Origin: Elysia chlorotica
Lineage: Eukaryota > Mollusca > Gastropoda > Plakobranchidae
Reading direction: 5' to 3'
NCBI GenBank assembly: GCA_003991915.1
Contig: RQTK01000111.1
Span: 671,654-735,653 of the forward strand
Length of the DNA stretch: 64,000 nucleotides
The notes below the pieces were generated by a model. It saw only the letters and a program-made list of their open reading frames with translations, was not told the DNA's origin and ran no database searches. The position numbers and the translations under genes are program-made. Of the stretch, positions 12,010-22,740 are shown piece by piece; the stretch's first letter is position 1, and the number at the start of each line of letters is the position of its first letter.

Positions 12010-12480
12010 GGGGGGTGGAGCATCGGGGAAAAGGGGTTGTTTGGTTGGTTATGGTTAGTTTGTAGGTTGATGGGTTGGTAGATTAATTGCTTGGTTAATT
12101 TATTGATTGTTGTTTGCTCGTTTTTCTTTTTTTAGTTGGTTGGTTTCGTACGTTAGCAACTCAGATATTTGGCGGACATAATTATGCCAAGAAAAACTCA
12201 AGTCTCTTATTTTTACGTGCTACCACAAAGAGACATTAATCGGGAATACCAGTACTTTGGTCTCTGTTACCGACATATCCAGAAGGGGAAACAATCTAGC
12301 AAATGATTGTCCATTAAAGAGATTTTGTTTCAAAGTCAAGGTTGATTTGTCTTTAGTATGGCAACCAACATGATTAATGATTTGATTGTTTGTTGCCATA
12401 TATATATATGTAGTGGGCTGCTTTAGGTTTATGTTCATGTGGTGGCGTCAGGCCGAGCTTGGCTTAAAGTTGACTATAAA
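12010..12480. other. Intron between segments 21 and 20, plain part
   Basis: T-rich intronic sequence with ggttggttggtt-like runs and a short (TA)n at about 12400. No exon recognised. Confidence 0.5.
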
Positions 12481-12482
12481 TT

Positions 12483-12483
<1 letters not shown>

Positions 12484-12568
<85 letters not shown>
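12484..12568 (+). repeat. (GA)n microsatellite in intron
   Basis: About 85 bp of pure gagaga on the plus strand, which is (CT)n on the sense strand of the cyclase gene. Confidence 0.95.
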
Positions 12569-12570
<2 letters not shown>

Positions 12571-12795
12571 GAGAGGTTGATAGATGAGAAAACCTAAAAC
12601 ATTTTATAACCACTGAAAGGGACTGAAAATAAGCCCAATAACAGAACACAACAATTAAAAAAGGACCAATCTTGGATATTGAAATAACGTGTAGAAATCG
12701 ACAGAGATATTGAAAACAGTGACCGATCAAAACGTATGGGGGGCCACAATTGCCTGCGACATAAGGAACGGTAATTGATGGGTGATTGGATGTAG

Positions 12796-12861
12796 TCGAG
12801 TTGAGTTGATTTAACGTCCAACATCAGCACTATATAGGCTATATTGTGGGCGGGCCCCAAT
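12796..12861 (-). mobile_element. SINE 3' tail fragment
   Basis: Only the tail of the main family is present (ttgatttaacgtccaacatc on the plus strand through tattgtgggcgggccccaa). Confidence 0.8.
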
Positions 12862-12914
12862 GATTGGATGTATGGGCATGCAATAAAGACTAAAATGGAA
12901 TCAGCCCAACATAC

Positions 12915-13067
12915 CTGCCAGTTGTCAGTGAGCGCATCGTCTTTATGATGGTGTCAGCAGAGGGTCTGTGGTCTGGATCCTCCGCCCAGCATTGTTTCAT
13001 CAGCTCCATCATCTGACCCTCTTTGTCTCCCCTTCTGACTGTTCCAGCCCCTCTCGCAGTAGCACGC
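12915..13067 (-). CDS. Guanylate cyclase segment 20: end of kinase-homology C-lobe
   Basis: Acceptor ttacacag at 13068-13075, donor gtatgt at 12914-12909, phase 2 in and 2 out. It encodes GDKEGQMMELMKQCWAEDPD and then HRPSADTIIKTMRSLTTGR. The CWAEDPxxRP motif is the conserved helix-H region of the kinase-homology domain in receptor guanylate cyclases. The first dozen residues (RRATARGAGTVRR) belong to the tail of the unusual insert carried by segments 17-19. Confidence 0.9.
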
Positions 13068-13139
13068 CTGTGTAAGGGGAGGTAAGACAGTACCATGTAT
13101 GTTTTATGTAAGACAAATAACTCTGAAATCACATCACCT

Positions 13140-13800
13140 GTAATACAAAAAACTCTGAAATCACATCGCCTATAACACTATTATAGGTAATGTGATTTCA
13201 TAATTATGTGTCTTTGTGAAACAATTTGGTCAAGTAGAGATAAAGATTCATTAATTTTCTTTACTAGACTCTAAAAACAGGCTTTATGTTCCAATCAAAC
13301 AAAAGTGAATGGCATAATTATGCTATTCCGGCATGGATTTTTGGGATAGTCCATTGGATCCGTAAGTCTAGAAAAGAGATACAATTGTGCGTCTATGTAG
13401 GTTTTCTCCTGGCTATCGTCTTCATCTCACTATGGAAAAAACTTATTTTACTTGAAAATGATAACATTCTTCCATCCAATACGTGTCTCTATAAGAGCAG
13501 TGGAGATTTGACAAGCTATTCACAATTTCACAAAGGCCACGCGAGTGGACCATTTTCGCCGCGGAAATAAAGAGGGTGAGTGAGTGATTTCGTAAATAAC
13601 ATCGATTATCAGGAGCAAGACTCTATCTTTGGCAGGTCCAAAGACTATAATCTGAAATTTTTACATGCTGCCACACAGACAGTGCGAGGTATAAAAAATC
13701 CTGTCTCAGACAGTCACACTATACTGTCACCGATTCAACCAGTTGTTTAAAGGGCGAAACTGCACAATTAAAGATAACAGTACAAATTGCGACATTAAAA
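13140..13800. other. Intron between segments 20 and 19
   Basis: A short direct repeat of an a-a-c-t-c-t-g-a-a-a-t-c-a-c-a-t motif lies at 13119-13170. A decayed SINE middle may be present at about 13625-13745 (cctgtctcagacagtcacac). A plus frame of 94 codons at 13286-13570 has one hydrophobic stretch but no family I know. Confidence 0.45.
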
Positions 13801-13870
13801 CGCTTTAATTACAGAGAGTCAACCACTATTGATATTACTCTGATCCAGAGAGAAATAAAAGGAAACAAAC

Positions 13871-14738
13871 CTGTTGTAAAAACTCGCCCGCGAGAAGAAG
13901 TCTAGCGCGCTGGCCCTGCCTTCTCCAGTGGGGGCGTTCAAATCCTGTTTTGACCGGTCCACACTCATGGCCCTGCCGCGCCGCACCGGCTGTTGCGGTG
14001 GGTGACCTCCCCCCACAGAGATCGTGCTCACTGACCCAGACCGACCGTTCGGTCCACGATGCCAATGGGGGATCTCCGGGCGCATGAGCTGCAGTGACTT
14101 GTCTGGGATGCTGTTTGAAGCGCGATGGAGTTGCCATGTGGATGGTCTGGAGAGCAGAGTGGCTGGGCTGAGGAGAAACCCGCTAGTTGTGCCTGGGCTG
14201 CACGATGGTCGCTCCCCAGGGATGTGTTCGGATCTGATGTGTTCCGGTTTGATGTGTTCGTGTTTGATGTGTTCCGATTTGATGTGTTCGGATCTAGTGT
14301 GTTCGGGCTTGATGTGTTCGGATCTGATGTGTTCGGGTTTGATGTGTTCCGGTTTGATGTGTTCGAATCTGATGTGTTCGTGTTTGATGTGTTCGGGTTT
14401 GTTGTGTTCGGATTTCGTAAGTTCGGATTTTTGGCGGTTACATCCACCCTCTGAAGTCTCGGGCTTGTCATGGCATTGTTTATTTATATGCTCGGTAGAA
14501 TTTAGGTCAATGTTACTTTCAAGGGCAAAAGTCTTTTCTAGGTTTTTCGGTTTGCAGCTAGAATATAGGGACGATTTCTTCAGTTTAGGACAGCAGCAAC
14601 ATGTAGGTGGGCTGGATGAGATGTGAGGTTGTTTTGTCTGAGGGCACGATGATTGGAGGTCTGTTGATTCTACAGAGGCTAGCACGGGAGACCCAGGGAA
14701 ATGTATCGGCAGCAACTTGCGATCGCTCAGCCTCCTTC
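13871..14738 (-). CDS. Guanylate cyclase segment 19: insert exon with EHIKP-type repeats
   Basis: 868 bp open in one frame, phase 1 in (acceptor gcacag at 14739-14744) and phase 2 out (donor gtttgt at 13870-13865), matching its neighbours. It begins RRLSDRKLLPIHFPGSPVLA, has a cysteine cluster (PPTCCCCPKLKK) and then about 13 tandem pentapeptides of the form E-H-I-K/R-P/S/H at 14223-14428. The rest is rich in S, R, P and G (DRSKQDLNAPTGEGRASALD near the end). No known domain was recognised. It lies between two parts of the kinase-homology domain, where family members have only a short linker. The array is open in other frames too; splice phase is what fixes this frame. Confidence 0.75.
14223..14428 (-). 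repeat. 15-bp coding minisatellite (pentapeptide EHI-K/R-x)
   Basis: On the plus strand the unit is gatgtgttcggatct with variation at the last positions, about 13 copies with no frame break. Translated in the gene frame it gives EHIKP, EHIRS, EHIKH and similar units. Unit length is a multiple of three, so copy number can change without breaking the frame. Confidence 0.9.
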
Positions 14739-14739
14739 C

Positions 14740-15080
14740 TGTGCGCTTTGGAGAAGATATGCCTGTTCAAAGAGGTAATAACAAAATAGGGGTTAGGTAT
14801 TAACATAGATAAAAGATATAAAATGGGCTAGGAAGATAGATCGGTGGAAGGAAAGGAGATCGATCTGATTGCGACATGTCAGGATAGACAAAATAATGTG
14901 GAAAAGCATAATCACCAATGCCCACTTGTATTGCACTTCATGATGAAAATATAATAAATAACTTGTTAATCTAAAAAATTAGGCGTTTGTTTCAAGAGGC
15001 AATGTGTTGAAATGTAGTTGTAATTTAAATGAATCTAAATGTACTTCTGCCTTGCTTACACCACTTAAGATTTTTACATC
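14740..15080. other. Intron between segments 19 and 18
   Basis: Short AT-rich intron of about 345 bp with no repeat or additional exon seen. Minus-strand donor candidates for segment 18 lie at 15083 (gtagat) and 15098 (gtactg). Both are phase 1, so the frame is the same either way. Confidence 0.6.
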
Positions 15081-15083
15081 TAC

Positions 15084-16102
15084 CTCTTTCAGTACCTGGG
15101 ACTTGATCAAGAGTGTCGGTGGGAGGTCCAGGGTCCACCCTAGATGTGTCCATCCTGGTATCCTCCATGGTCAATGTATTGTCTTCCCTGGGAACCTGGT
15201 CAACACACCTCGAGTCTGGTGCTGTCTGGCGCCTTCCAGGTTTATGTGCGCCATCCAGTGCAGAGCTTGATGTTTCCATTTTCGTGCTGCACTGATTGAT
15301 GTTTAAGTGAGAGTTCAGCGTATTGAAATGTTCGTTGGAGTTGTTCTCGTCGTGTAATCTTTGCGTGGTTTCACTTTGATTTGAACCAGCGGTGTTTGTC
15401 GTAGTATTTGAAAAACTGTCTAAAGCGCTCTGGGTTTGGGTCAAGAAGTTTGTCACTACTAAACGTGGTTCACGCCCTTCGGCTATGCCACTTAAGTGAG
15501 AGTTGATGTTCTGAGATTGAGTTTGTGTTTGTGGCTGGGATGTTGACACACTATCATCCTCTGGGCAAGGAGAGATACGAGATTTTCTTCTTTGTCTTGA
15601 TGGAGAGCTGGTCTTCAAGGGTTTACTGGACAGCGGATTTTGAGACAATGCTGTATGTGTCTGAGACGCGACTGGATTTCCTGAGTCGGACGCGGCACTT
15701 TGGTGAATGTTTGATGATACAGACGCCGGCGCAAGCAACGACGATTTAATTTTGGCGAACTGGGGTTCAGAACGAGGGTGGAGGTTTTCTGGGGGGAGCG
15801 TGGACAGGGAGCTGTCGCAGCTGCTACGTCTGCTGGTCCCATAAAGCCTGGCACGCCGAGATTCGTTCAACAGGGCCGGTGTCACGGACATACTCCTGGC
15901 GGGGGTGACCAGGCTCTTCGGGAAAACCACGGACGTTGACTTGGCTCTGTCTGGTTCTGAGTGGTTTGTCCTGTGATTTGAACCCACCATGAGTCGGCTT
16001 GGCGGGCAGGTGGTGGAGAGTAGAGTCTGTTTGTTGCGTTGGTAGTGATGGCGGAACGAACTCCAGTAGGATTTGTTTTGTACTTGGTCTTGGAGGTTTG
16101 GG
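15084..16102 (-). CDS. Guanylate cyclase segment 18: large low-complexity insert exon
   Basis: 1,019 bp open without a stop, phase 2 in and 1 out. It starts after an acceptor gtaaaag at 16103-16109 (less canonical than cag) and ends at donor gtagat (15083-15078). The translation is rich in S, T, N, Q and R, with pieces such as RARLYGTSRRSSCDSSLSTL, SSPSRQRRKSRISPCPEDD and TSQPQTQTQSQNINSHL. It looks intrinsically disordered, with many potential basophilic phosphorylation sites. No domain recognised. An open frame this long and phase-consistent with both neighbours is unlikely by chance, but only transcripts would prove inclusion. Confidence 0.75.
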
Positions 16103-16420
16103 CTTTTACATAGACGAAATGAAATATTGACGTTAAATGATTATTTAAGGAAGTTACGTTTATCTAATTTTGAAAGAAAAAAATTATAAACATGTATTTT
16201 TTATTATATTTTCTTCTTCAATTTTCTTTCAAAGTGAATACCATACATCTTTCATCTATAACATTTTAAAACTTCATAAATTGATTTCATGAATATACAC
16301 AATGGCGCCATACATCTTTCTGATCATGTGTTTCAATGCTCAGAGCCTAATGCTATAGGGTTTGAGACAGATCGCCGTCTAAATTTCAAAAAGTAAAACA
16401 TGTTAATTTTTTAATCCTAC

Positions 16421-16622
16421 CCTAGGGACGCTGCGCTCTGTGACACATTGTTCTGCACTCCGGGAAACTCCGATTCACGTATCGATAGCTGGCCAGACAT
16501 CACAGATCCCATAATCCCGTCATCCTCCTCTGTCTCAGCGACTTCTAGGATATTGTCTGACGCCCGCAGGTTCTCCAAGATTTCGTTCAACATCTCTGGA
16601 TCTCGCACACACTCAATGACAC
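16421..16622 (-). CDS. Guanylate cyclase segment 17: VIECVRDPE motif and acidic start of the insert
   Basis: Acceptor ctctgcag at 16623-16630, donor gtagga at 16420-16415, phase 1 in and 2 out. It begins SVIECVRDPEMLNEILENLR, matching the E-x-I-E-x-V-R helix of the kinase-homology C-lobe, and continues acidic: EVAETEEDDGIMGSVMSGQL. In related receptors this helix is followed within about 25-30 residues by the CWAEDP motif. Here that motif comes only after segments 18 and 19. Confidence 0.85.
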
Positions 16623-17636
16623 CTGCAGAGACATGTTCTTGTTTTATTGCGGTTTTTGTCTATGAGTCTAAAAACAAACACTAATAAAAGCAGTGTAAAG
16701 TTGAAAAAAAGAAAGGCTCAAGGTAAAAAATTAAAATCACATAGGCAAGGCCTGGAGTGGAACTCCCAAAGGAAAATGAGAAGGCCAGCCACCCGAAGCA
16801 AACCAGTAAGAATTAAGTCTAGGAAACCAGGAATCAGTAGGCTTAAATTAACCAAGGTACAAATTTAATGGTACATCACATTATTTAATATATAGAAAAA
16901 AATAAAAAGGCATAGCATTGGCGGCAGCATTCCTTAACTGAAATTGTAGGGTCAGGGAAGGATGGTGTGAATTTTCTCCTACATAAGGCGTTGCATGCTA
17001 CCAACACAAGTGAGGAGGCTGACAGTACACATTTTAGTAGGATTCTGTAAGATAATACATTAATAATGAAACTACTTTCGTTGTTTTTTTTTAGTTTTGC
17101 TAGAAGTGAAGTAATTTTCCTGCAGTTAAATTGTGCATTTAAATGTGTGTAGACAAATTATATTTTACAAGATTGTATCACAAAATATATGATTAATTTT
17201 ACAAAAGTTAAGTTGATCTTTATTTTTTTGGTAAATACAACAAGAGAAACAACCAGCTAAATATAGATATTGATATGCTCAATAATCACCCAATAAAGTA
17301 ATAAAAAAATAGAATTCACCAAACTTAGTATTAGCAAAGGCCAAAAAACAAAGAATTGAACAAATTAAGTTTTAGATAGACCAATTCCATTCACTCCTGA
17401 CATGCTACAATAGGCATAGAATTATTGTGCAAGCAATTAGAATGCACCACACTTAAAATTAACGAAAGGCCAAAAAACGAACCATACTGCAATAGACATA
17501 ATAATTATTAATATGCAAGCATATCAGGGACGCGTAGTTGTCTCATTACATAAAATGTTTCAGCAAGAACGAACGGAATATTTTAAGTAATGATGTTTTT
17601 AATAAGTAGTAAACCTGACTATATAGAGTGTACAAA

Positions 17637-17764
17637 GCATCAAATGGCAACAAACTAATATCAACAAAACATCAAGTGGCAACAAAATAATGTCAACATA
17701 ACATCAAATGGCAACAAAATAATGTCAACATAACATCAAATGGCAACAAAATAATGTCCACATA
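17637..17764 (+). repeat. Minisatellite, unit about 29-32 bp, four copies
   Basis: Unit catcaaatggcaacaaaata plus atgtcaacataa, with small variants. Confidence 0.85.
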
Positions 17765-18219
17765 AATCATAAAAGGGATGTAATTTGAATCTGAAAATGT
17801 TTACACTTTATTAAGTTTCAGATTCATTGCAAATAAAAAAGAACGAGCAAAACTGTTTTCCTAAAAAAACACACCCCAAAAAAACAAACAAATAAAACTT
17901 CTTGTTTAATTCGGAAAATTTGTATAATCACCTTTTCAGAAATCAATTTCGGTTCTGAAGAAAATGTTAACGTAAGATTATTATGATGTTTTTAGACCGC
18001 ATGACCCTTTACTTCTATTTTTTCCAGTATGGCGAGCGATCGAAGCCAACAGATCGTGAGATTTACTTTGCGCAGTTTAACTAAACAAAGGGATTTGAAA
18101 AAAGAAAAAAAAGTATACAGGAAACAGTTCATGTTAACGGTAAAAGCAAAACAGTTTTGATTAAATGTGTCAATAACCGTAAATATGCAACAAGCTCGCA
18201 ATAATTGCTATACAGCTAT

Positions 18220-19242
18220 ATTTTGTTTGTTTACGCTCGCATGCCATTTATGTTTCCAAAAAGACAAAAAAAATGATTTTAAATATTAAAGGTTTTCGTT
18301 TGCGGTCATCTTAATCACTATTAGATAGTAGAAAAAGCGGTGGCTAGTATGGTAAAAAAAAAAAAACTCGGGTCACTGTTTACAGACATCTTTCCATATC
18401 ATTTTTAACCAGTTCCCTTTACAAAAAAATCATACACGTACAGCTTTGAAAGATCGCATGTATTTGACATTTTAAGATTTTGTTGACCATCAATGTCACT
18501 AAAACCTTTGGTATGTTCCCTTGTCTTGTCACGACAGGATTAATTTAATACTCTGCTCAGAGGACTCTCGAGTAAATACAGCTCACGGCTGCAAAAGTTC
18601 ATAATAATTCAACACGCCTTATCAGTTCTTTAAAAAGAAAAAAAAAGGTTCACCAGTGCCACTCCCCTCCTAAAGAAATATTACTGTTTACCTATATCGC
18701 AATGTATTGTTTACAAAATACAATGGTTGATATTCAACGTTTTATTTGTTTACGTTCGCATGCCTTTTAATTTATGTCACCAAAAAAAAAAAAATAAATT
18801 ATTTTAAATATTTAAAGGTTTTAGTGTGCGGATACCTCGACCAATGTTAGTTAGTAAAAAAAAGCGGTGGCTAGTATGGTTAAAAAGAATCTCGGTGTCA
18901 CTAGTTACAGACATCTTTCTATATCATTTTTAATCAGTTCCCTTAAAAATATCGTATGTACAGCTTTGAAAGATCGCATGTATTTGTCTTTTTAAGATTT
19001 TGTTGACGCTCCATGTAAGTAAAACCTTGATAATTCCCCTTGTCTTGTCACGACTGGATTATTTTAATACTGTGCTAGCAGGAGTCTCAAGTAAATACTG
19101 TAAGACGTACATAACACTGGGAAAAGTACATAATAATTAAGCACGCTTTGTCTTTAAAACGAAAAAGGCCCACCAGTGTGACTCCCCTCCTGAAGAAATA
19201 TTGCTAGTTACCTATAGCGCAACGTATTGTTTACAAAATAAT
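18220..19242 (+). repeat. Tandem duplication of about 510 bp, diverged
   Basis: 18220-18722 and 18740-19242 share the same series of landmarks: gtttacgctcgcatgcc, aaagcggtggctagtatggt, agctttgaaagatcgcatgt, ccttgtcttgtcacgac, actcccctcc and gtattgtttacaaaata. Many substitutions and indels show that it is old. Confidence 0.8.
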
Positions 19243-20549
19243 GTGCAATTTTGTGCCACAAATCTACATGGTTCTGTTGAATTTGCACCAGCCAAAAAAG
19301 CGTTATGATGTCAAATGACGCACTGACATTAAATATACCCAGAAACAAGTCAAACGATTTTGTTGGCAGAGCTTTTCCTTACTATGGTCCAAATAAACGG
19401 AATTTACTTCCAAAGAAAATTTGAACCACAAATAAAACAGATGGTTTTAAAAGTCAAATTAAACATTTATTTTTAAAAGTATAATATGAGTTTTAAATGT
19501 TAAAAAGAAGCGACTTTAAAGTAATTTTATGTTAAACTACTCCTTTTTGCTCTGCGCCCTGCATGCAAAAATATATTTTCTAATCAGTTTTATAAGCATA
19601 ATTTTACATCCGTTTTGTATATTATGTTATTTAATCTCTAGCATAATTATTTATTCTTTTGTCGAATTAGGTGTTTTTATTGGTTGTGCGTTGTACTACA
19701 TACTAATATTTTATATAATTTTATGGGCGCATATGGCAGCACTGCTTCTCCTTGAATATGCGCAATATAAAAGCCATAATTTTTTATATATATATTAATG
19801 TGTGGTCTCCATTTAGGCTGTGTACTGACGGTGGCGAAGGCAAAACACGGGAAGAGTTCCTCAAAGAGCGCTTCTATCTCGTTATTCTAAGTGTTCTAAG
19901 CAGAGCTATGACGTAATTTCTCGTATATTATGTGACATTGAACATTTATGTGTATATGCAGAGCTCTCTCATTCACTAATTGGTTGATTTTTTAAATGTT
20001 GAGTCTTTCATCTGAACAATTTACTAATTATTCCTAACAGAGTGTGTTGGTTTGTTTGTTTTTCTCTCTGGGTTTTGTTCAGCTTGTTTTTATGTAGAAT
20101 GAGTAAAAGATATACCATTAGTGCAGCATGAATGTAATAATATTAAACATTTTTGTTTGTTTCGGAGCAACTGTGGCTACATTAATTAACAAATTGTTTT
20201 TTATCTATGTTAATTTAATGATTAATATTTTTAGGGATGTTGCAAAAATATTGTATCTCCATATTTGTACATTATTTGTCTATCCTTGAGAAAAAAAATA
20301 GAAAATTGGATGGAAGAGCCACGATATTTGTATCTATTTATATAAACATTCTAAGGTCACAAAATATATTGTATTCAGCTGGAATCTACCACTTCCCACC
20401 ACATATTCACTAATCAAACGATGCGATATAATTCTTCCACAGGTGAGTGCAGACGCATTATGCATAAGCGGATAATTACAATTATTTGCCTCCATTAAAG
20501 AAGAGCAATGAACAGATTTGCGTGGGATATTTCTAGAGTGGGGAGTTAT

Positions 20550-20550
<1 letters not shown>

Positions 20551-20596
<46 letters not shown>
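20551..20596 (+). repeat. (GA)n microsatellite
   Basis: About 46 bp of pure gagaga. Confidence 0.95.
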
Positions 20597-20599
<3 letters not shown>

Positions 20600-20697
20600 T
20601 GATGTGCTGAAAGAAACTGATGGGCGGTTTATGAAATTAGTGAACATGCTGGAGTGAACAGATTAGACATGGCTTGTCCCTGAGGACCTAGGTAAGA

Positions 20698-20714
20698 GTG
20701 AGAGAGAGAGAGAT

Positions 20715-20748
<34 letters not shown>

Positions 20749-20963
20749 GGAGAGAGAGAGAGAGAGAGNNNNNNNNNNNNNNNNNNNNNNNNNNNNNNNN
20801 NNNNNNNNNNNNNNNNNNNNNNNNNNNNNNNNNNNNNNNNNNNNNNNNNNNNNNNNNNNNNNNNNNNNNNNNNNNNNNNNNNNNNNNNNNNNNNNNNNNN
20901 NNNNNNNNNNNNNNNNNNNNNNNNNNNNNNNNNNNNNNNNNNNNNNNNNNNNNNNNNNNNNNN
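20698..20963 (+). repeat. (GA)n array running into an assembly gap
   Basis: GA-rich array at 20698-20768 followed by 195 undetermined bases (20769-20963). The gap probably reflects failure to assemble the microsatellite; the real length is unknown. Confidence 0.95.
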
Positions 20964-20964
20964 G

Positions 20965-21268
20965 GGGGAATTCTTTATCCTGACTGGTCATTTGTTCTGG
21001 TTGGTATTGTTGGAGACTAATGATCGGAGAGTTATATTTGAACGACAATGTTTGCCTTGCCTTTGAGTATGTAATCTTGTGGTTATAGTACGATTGGTAT
21101 TGCTTTTATGATGGTGTGTTTGTTAGCATTACCATTGTTGCTGTTGCCATTACACAGGAAACCGCCAAAGGAATAATCATCTTCAATGTAGACTTGAGAC
21201 AATATAGAGCGTCGTCGACAAAGTTAAAGTGCATGATTGACTGAAGATATTGTTATTTCTCTTAAGAG

Positions 21269-21325
<57 letters not shown>

Positions 21326-22110
21326 CCCTATCCGGGTTCAACGTATTCTAGGTTCTCCTGAGGAATCCTATAGAGCGACAGGCGGTACTGACAGGATACA
21401 AAAGCACAAGATAAAAGTCATCCGTCATAAGTACTATCCTTGTCCATTCTTCTATGACGAGGCTGAGCGTGTAATATAAGATTAAAGTTCTTTAATTCAG
21501 TACTTCAACTGCTGTAAATTTGATGACTTCTTTTGTGCATTAATTCTTTAGCGTGTTTCTCGTTGCGTTGTGGACTTAGCATGTTTCTATATGTTAAATC
21601 TGTGTGGTGTAGTGTCACAGTAATCACATTTCCTGATAACCTTAAGGTTTATGGTTTCAATTCTGGCTCTATTGATTGTATTGTTTGTGGTTTTGAAGTT
21701 GAGTACATTTTTCCCTACCTAGAAAAGGAAGCTTTGTTAACATAGGAGTGTACAGGCTCTGAGACTTGGGATTACATTATAATAGTATTACAGCAACAGA
21801 ATTAGCAGCCATAGAGCAAACTCTAAGGACTATTGAGGAAGGAAGATGAACTGAGCAACCATAGTGTTGATATTCTTCATGTCGTGTCGTTTGTTTTAAA
21901 AGACTATTGATACGAGAAAACAAGGAACAAAACCGCTGGGTCTATTCTTTTGTTTAACGGAATAACAACATAAGTTAAAGAATAAACAACATTATGCCAT
22001 ACAGCAATACAATATCAAAACAAAAAGAGGGCATAATAAACAACCGTTACACTTTTCAAAGGAATGTCGTAACAAAAGTGGAACGAAACTTAAACATAAC
22101 AAAATAATAT
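20965..22110. other. Intron between segments 17 and 16, right part
   Basis: No exon recognised. It holds a (CT)n microsatellite at 21271-21321 and short unsupported frames. Confidence 0.55.
21271..21321 (+). repeat. (CT)n microsatellite
   Basis: About 50 bp of ctctct on the plus strand. Confidence 0.95.
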
Positions 22111-22119
22111 AGTAATTAC

Positions 22120-22284
22120 TTTTCCAGTGTGGTTCAATCAATACGCGGGTGTTGCTCTCTGTGACGTAAGGTTTCCTTTTCAGCATTATTTCATAGAGCA
22201 CTATGCCGTACGAGTAAATGTCTGCCTTTTGGAGGTCTACGTCACATCCTGTGCGTAGTAGCTCTGGGGCAGTCCACACATATT
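22120..22284 (-). CDS. Guanylate cyclase segment 16: APE motif to helix F of kinase-homology domain
   Basis: Acceptor gtcatcag at 22285-22292, donor gtaatt at 22119-22114, phase 1 in and 1 out. It reads QYVWTAPELLRTGCDVDLQK, then ADIYSYGIVLYEIMLKRKPY. The W-T-A-P-E-L-L-R and D-I-Y-S-Y-G-I-V-L-Y-E-I motifs are hallmarks of the kinase-homology domain of receptor guanylate cyclases. The end (RVLIEPHWKS) joins segment 17 through a split serine codon. The donor (aaaa|gtaatt) is weak but is the one that fits in phase. Confidence 0.9.
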
Positions 22285-22299
22285 CTGATGACGTTAATA

Positions 22300-22740
22300 G
22301 AGAAAATAAAAGTAATTCGTTTTGTTCAGTTTGTATCAACCTGTCGTTCACTTGATTTGATAATTAATCTGTCCAATGGAGTAACTCATGTTATGGCTAT
22401 TTTCAAATAAAAGTGTACATGTATTTATTGGTAGGTATTATAAAAAAGTCTATGTAACTTAAAATACATTTTACTCCAACATAACGCCCTAAATCTATCT
22501 TAACTACAAACAATGACTACTCAAGTTGTTACTACACCAAAGCACCAAATTTCTGCGCCTACACTTTCGATTTTATTTCAACCACAAAAAGTTTCACCAT
22601 CGATTGACGTGCCAATTTTTTCTTTGCCTTTAAAGATATGGTACGAAGCCTTTAAGGCATTGCTATACAATAATAAAAAATTGATACTTTTGATTTTGCG
22701 TGAACTGACATCCTAAATTGAGCATTTAAAGGAATCCTGA
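22300..22740. other. Intron between segments 16 and 15, plain part
   Basis: AT-rich, nothing recognised before the minisatellite that starts at about 22740. Confidence 0.5.

Larger units (their letters stand above)
16640..20550. other. Long intron between segments 17 and 16, left part
   Basis: AT-rich, no coding signature. It contains a diverged tandem duplication of about 125 bp around 17310-17530, a short minisatellite at 17637-17764 and a roughly 500-bp tandem duplication at 18220-19242 (both listed separately). The 89-codon frame at 19529-19798 is an AT-rich hydrophobic artefact. Confidence 0.55.

Noticed and set aside
13286..13570. 94-codon plus frame with a hydrophobic stretch
   Set aside because: Lies antisense within an intron, no recognisable domain; judged a chance frame.
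14024..14626. 200-codon plus-strand frame with repeated MCSGL/MCSDL units
   Set aside because: Antisense shadow of the EHIKP coding array. The minus strand has matching splice phases; the plus strand has none.
19529..19798. 89-codon hydrophobic frame
   Set aside because: Ile/Leu/Phe/Tyr-rich translation of AT-rich DNA; no start context or homologous motif.
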